Assembly: GCF_006539825.1 (NCBI RefSeq)
Contig: NZ_BJNT01000020.1
Span: 1-64,000 of the forward strand
DNA: 64,000 nucleotides
Direction: 5' to 3'
Source: Corynebacterium variabile
Lineage (GTDB): Bacteria > Actinomycetota > Actinomycetes > Mycobacteriales > Mycobacteriaceae
Numbering within the stretch: position 1 is the first letter of the stretch; each line of letters begins with the position of its first letter. Shown here in pieces: positions 16,333-22,918 of the stretch. The translations under genes and the position numbers were made by a program. A model generated the notes under the pieces. It did not search any database, had not been told where the DNA came from, and saw only the letters and a program-made list of their open reading frames with translations.

Positions 16333-16658
16333 CCAGGCCTGCAGTACAGGAGGGCCCACCGATCACGACCAGGGGTTTAGTGCCCTCGTCAGTTGCCCGG
16401 AATACCCCCGAGTGATCGGAGAGTGTGGGCAAAATGTGGGCACCACTCCCCCGCCCCACCGAGCACCCGGAGGACGCCACCGCCCGCACCGCCGGGCACG
16501 CCGCCCGTGACGGTCGAGCAGGGGCCCGCCGAGCCCCCGCGCGGGCGCGATAGGGGGCCCGTCGCCCGTGGGGAGAGAGGACAGAACACCCCCCCGAAGG
16601 TGTCCGTGATCGGGGATCGTAGTGATTTCGACCCCCCTACCCCGGAGAGGGCCGGGGG
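16333..16658. other. Non-coding left end of the element
   Basis: About 325 bp with no convincing gene. It holds two TGTGGGCA repeats (16424-16442), then very GC-rich sequence with homopolymer C and G tracts and an imperfect GATC-GGG-GATC palindrome around 16608. A packaging (cos/pac) or recombination-control region would fit here, but nothing proves it. Confidence 0.4.
16424..16442. repeat. Left pair of TGTGGGCA repeats (possible integrase arm sites)
   Basis: TGTGGGCA occurs twice with an 11-bp period, about 90 bp inside attL. A nearly identical pair with the same period lies at 24018-24036, about 70 bp inside attR. Paired short direct repeats flanking the core at both ends are what tyrosine-integrase arm sites look like. 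Confidence 0.5.
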
Positions 16659-18536
16659 CTAGTCGCCGGCGGGCGCGGCGAGGTCCGAGAGGACCAGGCC
16701 CTGGGGGCGGCGGATGACGGGCTTGAAGCGGCCCTCGGCGCGGATCTTCATCTGGTTGTGGGTGAAGAGGTCGCCGGAGGTGTCGGAGGCCATGGCGACC
16801 ATGCCGTCAGTGGCGAGTGCCACGGCGTCGGTCGCGGTGGTGATTGCCTTCCCCGCGGGGACGCTGGTGGAGACGACGACCGGGACGCCGTACAGGGTCC
16901 GATCGACGGGGTTCACGGGCGTGGAGCCGAAGACGAACTGGCCGGAGCCGTCGGCGCGGGACAGTTCGATCTGCTCCCAGGTGTCGGGGTTGACGATGAC
17001 GAGGCCGGGCTCGAGCTCCTGGTTGTGCAGGGCGGTGAGTGAGTGGCGGAGGGTGTCGAGGACGCCGCCGGTGTAGGCGTTGACGACGGCACCGGATGCG
17101 TTCATGACGGCGGTGGTGAACTGCTGCTCGACGGCGAGGTAGACGCCGTAGCGGAGTTCATTCGTCAGCAGGGTTCGGGCTTCCGCGCTGTCCTGCATGG
17201 TGTACACATCGACGGCGCCGGAGATGTGGGCCACGCGGTCGAGCGTGTCGTTGACGGTCTCCATGGTGATGTTCGAGGTGGGCTTCTCGGTGCCGATCGG
17301 GACGACGGCGGCGTTCAGGTCGCGGGTGGCCTGGCGCAGGTAGGTGAAGGCCTCCCCGCCGGTGACGGTGACGAGCTGGACGTTGCCGAGGAGACCGAAG
17401 ACGCGCTCGGGCTCCACGGTGGTCAGCGCGGTCAGCGGAACCGGCGGGTTCTCGTCGATGATGGAGACCGTGGCCTCGGCCTTCATGCCGCCGGCGGCGA
17501 GGGCGCGGACGGCGGGGGTGATAGCGGAGCGGAGGGCAGACGGGGTGACGGCGAGGCGTGCCGGGCGGTCGCCGTTGCCGTGGCCGTCTACGCGGTGGGC
17601 GGTGCCGTTGGCGTCCTTGCGGTAGGTTCCGCCGTTGTTGCCGCCGATTCCGAGGGCGGCGTAGACGGCCTGGCCTTCGGCGACCTGGCGGCGGGTGCGG
17701 TCGAGGTCAGCCTTCCAGTTGCCGGCCTTGGTGTGCAGGGTGTCCATTGTTCGGTTCACGTCCTTCATGTCGTGTTCGGTGAGGCGTCCGGCGGCGGATC
17801 CGCTACGGGCCTTGAGTAGTGCGAGGACCGGGGCGGCGGCGGTGGTCGCAGCCTTCCGGTGTTCGAGGGCGGCGCCCTTTTCGGCGGCGGAGGTGGCGCC
17901 TTCCGCGGCGGCGTCGAGTGAGTCGAGCAGGGAGCCGACATAGGCCTGCACGTCCTCGAGAACGTCAGCGGCGCTGGGCCCGTCGTCCGGGTTGTCGTCG
18001 TCCGGGTCGCCGGTGGTGTCGCCGGTGGTGTCGTCGTCGGCCTTCACGGAGAGGACGCTGGCCTTGGGGTTCGCGCCGATCGGGACGACGGAGACCTCGT
18101 AGAGCTTCACGCGGGTGAGCAGGTTCACGGGGGTTCCGTTGACCTCGCCGGGTTCAGCGTCGAGCACGTCGAAAGCGAACGACATTTCGTTGACGCGTCG
18201 CCCCTTCATGAGTCGGTAGACCTTCGCGGCCTTCTCGTCGTCCATGTCGAGACGGCAGCGGACCAGGAGCCCGTGATCGTCCTCGGTGGCGTCCAGCACC
18301 TCGCCGATGTTCGAGGTGGGATCCGTGAAGTCGTGGCCGTACAGGACGGGGAGGACCCGCCCGGAGGCTTTCAGCTCGGCCAGGGTGTCGGTGAAGGCGC
18401 CGGGGGCGACCACATCACCGTAGGAGTCGATGTTTCCGAAGACGGAGGCGTAGCCGGTGAACTCGCCGTCAGAGAGGCCGTCGGAGGCCCCTACTGCGCG
18501 TACGCGAAGATCACCGGACCAGTTCATGCGTCGCAT
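16659..18536 (-). CDS. HK97-type prohead protease fused to major capsid protein
   Basis: The 625-residue product joins two head proteins. Residues 1 to about 175 are a U35-type prohead protease (FTGYASVFGNIDSYGDVVAPGAF in two parts; catalytic His in VLYGHDF; Ser in NEMSFAFDV; YEVSVVPIGANP). An acidic/alanine-rich scaffold-like stretch follows (about 180-330), then an HK97-fold major capsid protein with VIVNPDTWEQIE, a loop FGSTPVNPVDRTLYGVPVVVS and a C terminal FKPVIRRPQG. The fusion is expected to self-process during shell assembly. The ATG at 18536 has AGAAGGA at good spacing and puts the protease at the N terminus; the frame is open further upstream. It is the last and by far the largest gene of the leftward operon. 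No portal or terminase gene accompanies it. Confidence 0.9.
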   Translation of the reverse strand: MRRMNWSGDLRVRAVGASDGLSDGEFTGYASVFGNIDSYGDVVAPGAFTDTLAELKASGRVLPVLYGHDFTDPTSNIGEVLDATEDDHGLLVRCRLDMDDEKAAKVYRLMKGRRVNEMSFAFDVLDAEPGEVNGTPVNLLTRVKLYEVSVVPIGANPKASVLSVKADDDTTGDTTGDPDDDNPDDGPSAADVLEDVQAYVGSLLDSLDAAAEGATSAAEKGAALEHRKAATTAAAPVLALLKARSGSAAGRLTEHDMKDVNRTMDTLHTKAGNWKADLDRTRRQVAEGQAVYAALGIGGNNGGTYRKDANGTAHRVDGHGNGDRPARLAVTPSALRSAITPAVRALAAGGMKAEATVSIIDENPPVPLTALTTVEPERVFGLLGNVQLVTVTGGEAFTYLRQATRDLNAAVVPIGTEKPTSNITMETVNDTLDRVAHISGAVDVYTMQDSAEARTLLTNELRYGVYLAVEQQFTTAVMNASGAVVNAYTGGVLDTLRHSLTALHNQELEPGLVIVNPDTWEQIELSRADGSGQFVFGSTPVNPVDRTLYGVPVVVSTSVPAGKAITTATDAVALATDGMVAMASDTSGDLFTHNQMKIRAEGRFKPVIRRPQGLVLSDLAAPAGD

Positions 18537-18701
18537 GATGTTGATCCTTCTGTAAATGGTTGATTCTGTTTCGCGTAGCGGCGGGGGCTTGCGACCCCGC
18601 AGGGCGGGGCGGCAGTCCGTAGCGGCTGCAGGATCCGCGGCCACCCCAGGGGGGTTAGCGGCGAAACCGGTTAGCGAAACAGCGTAGCAGGGTTGAGGGG
18701 G

Positions 18702-18923
18702 TCAGTTGTCGGCCCTGGGGCGTTCGAGGGCGTCCACGAGAGCGTTAGCGAGGGCGTAGGCCTGCCCCTTGCGGAGCGTGACGCGGAGGGGCCCGAAGTC
18801 CACCCGTACGCCCTTGGCTCGGCCCTTCCCGCGACTGGCGAGCCTGACGGTGAACCGGGCGCGGTGGGGTGAGTGCCCGTCGATCTGATACGCCAGAGAT
18901 TGGGGGTTCGGGCGGTTGGTCAT
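18702..18923 (-). CDS. Small hypothetical element protein
   Basis: 73 residues, basic (ASRGKGRAKG), with a C-terminal amphipathic helix (RKGQAYALANALVDALER). It lies 9 bp after the preceding leftward gene and 165 bp before the capsid gene start. No recognised family. The central RVDFGPLRVTLRKGQA pattern suggests a small beta-alpha fold. It probably belongs to the leftward operon. Confidence 0.6.
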   Translation of the reverse strand: MTNRPNPQSLAYQIDGHSPHRARFTVRLASRGKGRAKGVRVDFGPLRVTLRKGQAYALANALVDALERPRADN

Positions 18924-18932
18924 GGTGGCCTC

Positions 18933-19538
18933 CTAGGCGCCGATTTGGGGGTGGTTGCGGGTGGTTCGGGCGTCGCGGGCGGCGCGGCGTTGTGCGCGTT
19001 CTTCGGCGCGTTTCCGGGCGCGTGCGCGGTCGTGTGGGGTGGCGTCCGGGTCGTCGAGCGCGGCCAGGTTCCGGGTGGCGAGTTCGTCCATGAAGGCGCG
19101 GGCGCGTGCCCGTCCGTTGCCCTGATGTGCCGAGATAGCCGCCGTGCGGGCGTCCGGCGGGTTTACAGGCGTTGTGCCTACCGGGAGTGCCCCGGCGGCT
19201 TCCCGACGGCTTAGATACGCGTTCCGGTGACGGTCGAGGAACGCCGCCTTTTCAGGGTCACCCTCCCAGACCGCGACAACTTCACGAGCGGCGTTCAGGA
19301 TTTCCCGCGGGGCCACCATGCGTTCGCCTACGGAGCGTGCAGCCCACGAGCGCACGGCGGGCGCCCATACTTCGGGTGGGTAATTCGCGCCGGCGTCAGC
19401 GAACACGTCAGCCCACGCGGCTAGGGTCCGTTCCCCGGCTTCCCCGCGGGTGGCGGGGAAACGGTCAGGGACGATTGCCTTACCGGTGTCGAGGATCCGG
19501 GCGGCAATGTCGAGTGCTTCGGCAGTGGCTAGTGCCAT
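18933..19538 (-). CDS. Putative phage replication accessory protein (helicase-loader-like)
   Basis: A 201-residue, mostly helical protein. The N-terminal half (AARILDTGKAIVPDRF; TLAAWADVFADAGANYPPEV; WAAR..GERMVAPREILNAA) has the layout of phage helicase loader/inhibitor proteins: helices around an aromatic W..VF core and a (A/P)P(R)EIL segment. The C-terminal half is very rich in Arg and Ala with charged helices. It overlaps the initiator-like gene upstream by 10 bp, as expected for an initiator/loader pair. The assignment is by architecture and position only. Confidence 0.5.
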   Translation of the reverse strand: MALATAEALDIAARILDTGKAIVPDRFPATRGEAGERTLAAWADVFADAGANYPPEVWAPAVRSWAARSVGERMVAPREILNAAREVVAVWEGDPEKAAFLDRHRNAYLSRREAAGALPVGTTPVNPPDARTAAISAHQGNGRARARAFMDELATRNLAALDDPDATPHDRARARKRAEERAQRRAARDARTTRNHPQIGA

Positions 19539-20488
19539 GAGTTGATCTCCTTCGGTTCGATGTCGAGGCGTTCACAGTCGATGTGGGAAGGGGATGGGGC
19601 AGTGTCGCCGTTGAGTTTCGCGAGCAGGCGGCGGTGGGCGCCGGCGAAACCGGTATCCGTGTCGGGGGAGTCGGCACGGTCAGGTTCGGGTGATTTCACA
19701 GGGTCGTCGTAGCGCCCGCCGTTGAGCCATGTCGCCGGCATGGGCCGGTATCGGGGCTCACGGGCGTTGAGTTCGGGCAGTCGGTCGAGCAGGCGGGCGT
19801 GGAGCTCGTCGGCGGTGATCGTCTTCACGGCTTTAGTCCACGCGCGGTAGGCGTCCTTCTTCGCGTCCTTGCGTGGGTAGTCGGACCACCACCGCTCGAA
19901 CGCTTCCGAGTACCCGGCAGGCTTCCGAGCGGGTGCCGGATCCGCCGCGGCGCCCGAGCCGTCGTGACCACCGGCGGTCGCGTCCCCCGGCGGGGGACTA
20001 CAGGGGGTTCGGTTCAATGACGGTTCTACTGACGGTTCAATGACGGTTTGTGGGTCACCATGACCGGGGTCGCCTGTCACAGTGACCGGGGTCCGCGGGT
20101 CACCATGACCGGGGTCGCCTGTCACAGTGACCGGGGTCGTGGTGACAGGGGTGTCACCATGACCGGGGGTGTCCGTCACAGTGACGGAGCGGTCAGGATC
20201 GCGGAGGGCTAGATTCAGCTCCCACACAGTCGGTCGCTGTCCCTTCGGCAGGTGAGCCACGACAGCCGGGTTACCCCGCCGGATCCACCCGCCGGCTTCC
20301 AGTTCCCGGAGACACCGCCGGACGTTGCTCGCGTCCATCGCCGCCTTCACGGCGAGAGTCTTTGACGAGGGGTAAGCACCCCGTCCGTCATGCCCCGCGT
20401 AGTCGGCTAGGGCGTACAGCACCGCACGGGCGGCGAGCCCCGGCGGCGGAGCGTCATGCGTCACCCACGCATAGGCTTCTATGCTCAC
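19529..20488 (-). CDS. HTH replication-initiator-like protein with internal origin-like repeats
   Basis: About 319 residues. The N-terminal part is a winged-helix domain (AVLYALADYAGHDGRGAYPS; LAVKAAMDASNVRRCLRELE; GGWIRRG), followed by a Thr/Gly/Pro-rich linker encoded by a DNA repeat array (20053-20185). The C-terminal domain (EAFERWWSDYPRKDAKKDA; AWTKAVK; PATWLNGGRYDD) is common at the end of phage replication proteins that load helicase. The GTG at 20488 is favoured by GGAAGGAAA 7 bases upstream; an ATG 30 bases earlier is possible. The layout of an initiator with repeats inside its own gene is like lambda O. It should start element replication. Confidence 0.7.
   Translation of the reverse strand: MSIEAYAWVTHDAPPPGLAARAVLYALADYAGHDGRGAYPSSKTLAVKAAMDASNVRRCLRELEAGGWIRRGNPAVVAHLPKGQRPTVWELNLALRDPDRSVTVTDTPGHGDTPVTTTPVTVTGDPGHGDPRTPVTVTGDPGHGDPQTVIEPSVEPSLNRTPCSPPPGDATAGGHDGSGAAADPAPARKPAGYSEAFERWWSDYPRKDAKKDAYRAWTKAVKTITADELHARLLDRLPELNAREPRYRPMPATWLNGGRYDDPVKSPEPDRADSPDTDTGFAGAHRRLLAKLNGDTAPSPSHIDCERLDIEPKEINSWH
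20053..20185. repeat. Array of paired palindromes inside the initiator gene (candidate replication origin)
   Basis: Two exact 45-bp-spaced copies (from 20053 and 20098) of a unit made of GGTCA-CCA-TGACC followed by GTCAC-A-GTGAC, plus a third diverged unit at 20154-20185. Each unit contains two palindromes with a GACCGGGGTC-type joint. The repeats encode the TVTGDPGHGDP linker of the initiator-like protein, so they serve as protein sequence and probably as binding sites too. Confidence 0.7.
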
Positions 20489-20620
20489 GGGTTTTCCTTC
20501 CAGTAGTTCGGCTGTCATAGAGGTGTGGGGACGGGGTAATGTGGGCGCCGCCTCTAGTTGAGAAGGCAGTTGAGCGACCAGGCCCCGGCGGATTAACGCA
20601 CGCCGGGGTTTTCGCATGTT

Positions 20621-20719
20621 TCAGGTGCGCGGACGGGGACGGGCTTCGATGTAGGCCAGGACGCCGATGAGCAGCCACACGGGCCAGCAGGCGAGCAGAG
20701 CGAGGATGAACACGGTCAC
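20621..20719 (-). CDS. 32-residue single-pass membrane peptide
   Basis: The product reads MTVFILALLACWPVWLL then IGVLAYIEARPRPRT: one strong membrane helix with a short basic tail. The GTG start overlaps the stop of the preceding leftward gene by four bases (GTGA), which indicates translational coupling and supports a real gene. Small membrane peptides are common in phage and satellite genomes, for example as antiholin, exclusion or regulatory proteins, but no function can be assigned here. Confidence 0.55.
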   Translation of the reverse strand: MTVFILALLACWPVWLLIGVLAYIEARPRPRT

Positions 20720-21099
20720 CACCCCTTGCAGACGGTGAACCCGCGGGAGTCCGGCGCGGTAGCGGCGAGACGGGCCGCGGGCAGGTTCCCCTCGGCGACA
20801 GCGTTGAGATACACGCCAGACACGCGGGTATAACGCCCGTCGTCGTGCTCCTTCCAGAAGGTGAAGCCGTCGCGGAGGTCATCCACCACATCACGGAGCG
20901 TCAGAGCGGCGTGAACCGGGTCGTGGAACTTCACGGCGGGGCGCCCGTCCACGGACAGCACCCACCAGCCGACGGAACCGGGCTGCAGACACACGCGGGC
21001 GGACGGGGTAGGGTCATTGGTCGAGCAGGCCGTTGCAAGCAGCTCGTTACCCGTCGTCGTGATTGCACTCACGGCGGCGGTTTGCTTTGTCGAGGTCAT
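20716..21099 (-). CDS. Hypothetical element protein
   Basis: 127 residues with no recognised domain. The N terminus is Thr/Ser-rich; the rest (GWWVLSVDGRPAVKFHDPV; LRDVVDDLRDGFTFWKEHDDG) reads as an alternating beta/helix fold. Three cysteines are present. It follows the zinc-ribbon-like gene with a 2-bp gap and overlaps the small membrane peptide downstream, so all three are likely cotranslated. The ATG at 21099 has a GGAG-like site within the end of the preceding gene. Confidence 0.6.
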   Translation of the reverse strand: MTSTKQTAAVSAITTTGNELLATACSTNDPTPSARVCLQPGSVGWWVLSVDGRPAVKFHDPVHAALTLRDVVDDLRDGFTFWKEHDDGRYTRVSGVYLNAVAEGNLPAARLAATAPDSRGFTVCKGW

Positions 21100-21101
21100 G
21101 G

Positions 21102-21311
21102 TTAGTTCTCCTTGGTTCGGGCCGGGTGGGGCCCGTCGAATAGGTAGTGAGCGGCGTAGGCGTCAGCGGTACGGCGCAGGGCGTCCGGGTCCGGCGGGCC
21201 GTAGTAGGCGAGGTAGCCCCACGCGTTGTGGCAGGCGCTGCAGGCGCCCGTGGCGTTGCGGTTGTTGCCGGCGACGAGGTGGCCGCGGCGGCAGTACGTC
21301 CCGTCAGACAT
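21102..21311 (-). CDS. Small zinc-ribbon-like protein
   Basis: 69 residues. CRRGHLV at the N terminus and CSACHNAW about 15 residues later give a Cys/His and Cys-x2-Cys pattern that could hold one zinc ion. Similar short CxxGH...CxxC proteins are frequent in actinophages, usually with unknown function. The ATG at 21311 overlaps the end of the preceding gene by 8 bp. An alternative ATG lies 6 bases upstream. Confidence 0.6.
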   Translation of the reverse strand: MSDGTYCRRGHLVAGNNRNATGACSACHNAWGYLAYYGPPDPDALRRTADAYAAHYLFDGPHPARTKEN

Positions 21312-21537
21312 GGTCACCGCCGGGGTAGGTGGCGTTCCGGCGGATAGAGTCGTCGATCACGCACACGTCGAGTCCGCAGCCGACGAGGGTGTTCACGCCC
21401 AGATCGAACATGTCGAACACCACCGCGTCAGCGTCGAGCATGTAGCCGGGGCGGAGGATCACCGCGGCCCGGTCGCGGACCTCGAGCCAGCGACGGTGCC
21501 ACCCGATCGGGTCGAGAATCTTCGCGTCAAGCGGCAT
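21304..21537 (-). CDS. Small hypothetical element protein
   Basis: 77 residues starting MPLDAKILDPIGWHRR. The middle (DADAVVFDMFDLGVNTLVG) is a beta-rich hydrophobic core and the C terminal half has CGLDVCVIDDSIRR. No family is recognised. The ATG at 21537 is one base after the stop of the preceding gene (21539), which favours this start over the long upstream extension. It overlaps the zinc-ribbon-like gene by 8 bp. Confidence 0.55.
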   Translation of the reverse strand: MPLDAKILDPIGWHRRWLEVRDRAAVILRPGYMLDADAVVFDMFDLGVNTLVGCGLDVCVIDDSIRRNATYPGGDHV

Positions 21538-21538
21538 G

Positions 21539-22039
21539 TCACGCCTCCCCGTCGTCGAGGGCGCCGAGGGCGTCGAGCAGGCGCTCGTGTTCCTCCATCG
21601 AGAACACGCGGGCCGTGTCGAGCGCGGCGGTGACCGCGTTCTCGTCGGCGACACGGGGCGCCAGGGCCGCGAGGAACGCCGTAGAGCCGTGAACCTGGGC
21701 CGTTCGGTTCAACAGCACGGCGAGAGTGTTCTCCATGTCGGTCATGCGGGCGTGGAGGGCGACGACCATCGTCGGGAGGTCAGGGGCGTCCGCAGCGGAC
21801 GTAGCCGGGGTGTCTTCGTCGTCCTCGTCGTCGGTGAAGAAGTACGCGCAGGACCGCAGGACGGTACGCACGGTCTCGTTGTCGTCGAGGCCGATAGCGT
21901 CGGTGATCCCGTGCTCGTCGGCGAGAATGTGCGCGGCGTCGAACGCGTAGAGCTCGTATCCGCCGCGGTGGGCGAACAGGCGGGCAGCGACGGCGCGGAG
22001 TTCAGCCGCGAGGATCCCGTAATCGGTGGTGTCGGTCAT
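21539..22039 (-). CDS. Hypothetical acidic element protein
   Basis: 166 residues. Helical throughout, with a very acidic linker (FTDDEDDEDTPATSAADAP) between an N-terminal helical part (LAAELRAVAARLFAHRGGYE) and a C-terminal coiled-coil-like part (HARMTDMENTLAVLLNRTAQV; MEEHERLLDALGALDD). The start ATG overlaps the stop of the excisionase-like gene by four bases (ATGA). The large upstream open frame is not coding. The function is unknown; an acidic coiled-coil protein right behind xis could be an early regulatory or DNA-mimic protein, but this is a guess. Confidence 0.6.
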   Translation of the reverse strand: MTDTTDYGILAAELRAVAARLFAHRGGYELYAFDAAHILADEHGITDAIGLDDNETVRTVLRSCAYFFTDDEDDEDTPATSAADAPDLPTMVVALHARMTDMENTLAVLLNRTAQVHGSTAFLAALAPRVADENAVTAALDTARVFSMEEHERLLDALGALDDGEA

Positions 22040-22233
22040 GCGGGCACCTCGTCGGTGCGGTTGCGGACGCCGGCGGCTTCCCACGCGGCCACGTCTTCCG
22101 GGCGGTAGAACACGCTGCGTCCGACCTTGAAGTACGCGGGGCCGTCGCCGCGGTAGCGCATTTGGGCCCAGCCCTGGCGCGAGGTACCGGGGTACCGGTC
22201 CATCATGTCGTCGATCGAGAGTGGGGCGGTCAT
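22036..22233 (-). CDS. Excisionase-like (AlpA/MerR-type HTH) protein
   Basis: 65 residues of a small winged-helix/MerR-like domain: LSIDDMMDRYPGTSRQGWAQ (helix-turn-helix), then KVGRSVFYRPEDVAAWE, the usual ending of AlpA/Xis-type proteins, which bind arm DNA and direct integrase towards excision. The ATG at 22233 has a strong GGAGG site 7 bases upstream. It is the first gene of the leftward operon, divergent from the XRE regulator, as in many lysogeny switches. Confidence 0.75.
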   Translation of the reverse strand: MTAPLSIDDMMDRYPGTSRQGWAQMRYRGDGPAYFKVGRSVFYRPEDVAAWEAAGVRNRTDEVPA

Positions 22234-22354
22234 TTTGTCCTCCGTGATCTGGCAATAGGTGCCATGTGTTCTGGTAACCACACCGTCTGGCGTGATGATG
22301 GAGATAGTAACTCGACGCCTTTTGGATAGCAAGAACCGGTGCTACGGTCTCGTT
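22234..22354. promoter_or_regulatory. Divergent control region between xis-like and XRE genes
   Basis: 121 bp holding both promoters of the lysogeny-type switch. TGGCA-ATAGG-TGCCA (22250-22264) is an inverted repeat beside the leftward ribosome site. On the plus strand a -10-like TACGGT (22343-22348) ends 6 bases before the XRE start codon, so that mRNA is probably leaderless. Confidence 0.5.
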
Positions 22355-22918
22355 ATGCCACCGACACCCAACCCCCCGAAGGCCACTACCTTCATGGTCG
22401 GCCAGAACATCGCCCACTACCGGAAAAAGGCAGGCCACACCATCCGCAGCCTCGCCGCCGAGATGACCCGCAGCGGACACCACATGTCGCACAGCGTCAT
22501 ATCCCAGATGGAGAACGGCCAACGCCGAATCGACGTTGACGAGCTCGTCACAGTCGCCGCCTACATCGACGCGTCCGCCGCCGCCCTACTAGCCCCCACC
22601 GTCTTCACCGACGAGGACGGCACCCGCCCCGTCGAGCCCGAAGACACCCTCGGCGACGCCTTCAACCCGGACGCCACCGCCGGCGAGATAGTCGCCCGGA
22701 ACTTCACCCTTCCCCCCGGCCAACCCGACTGGATCCCGGAGGCGATCGGCAACAGGACCGGCCTACGGTGGCGCTACGAGCACCAGGCGTTGCAGACCAT
22801 CGACCAACTACGCGCCGCCATGGGAACCGACGACGTGGAACTACTCCTGAACGTCGCCGCCGGCACCATCACCCGCGAACAGCAGCGCCACGAGAGCCCG
22901 GCCCGTGGCAACGATTGA
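22355..22918 (+). CDS. XRE-family transcriptional regulator of the element
   Basis: 187 residues. Residues 15-70 form a Cro/CI-type helix-turn-helix (GQNIAHYRKKAGHTIRSLAAE, SHSVISQMENGQRRIDVDEL). The C-terminal part has no obvious protease motif, so it is not a LexA/CI-like self-cleaving repressor. It overlaps the integrase start by 14 bp and is probably cotranscribed with it, while controlling the divergent xis-led operon. The ATG at 22355 sits just behind a -10-like element; open frame upstream is probably not translated. Confidence 0.8.
   Translation: MPPTPNPPKATTFMVGQNIAHYRKKAGHTIRSLAAEMTRSGHHMSHSVISQMENGQRRIDVDELVTVAAYIDASAAALLAPTVFTDEDGTRPVEPEDTLGDAFNPDATAGEIVARNFTLPPGQPDWIPEAIGNRTGLRWRYEHQALQTIDQLRAAMGTDDVELLLNVAAGTITREQQRHESPARGND

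Noticed and set aside
16389..16589. 66-residue minus-strand ORF as a terminase small subunit or HNH protein
   Set aside because: It has no HNH or terminase motif and is Gly/Arg-rich shadow sequence.
20053..20185. CRISPR-like array
   Set aside because: The units are joined directly with no unique spacers of constant length and lie inside a coding frame. No other CRISPR-like pattern was seen.
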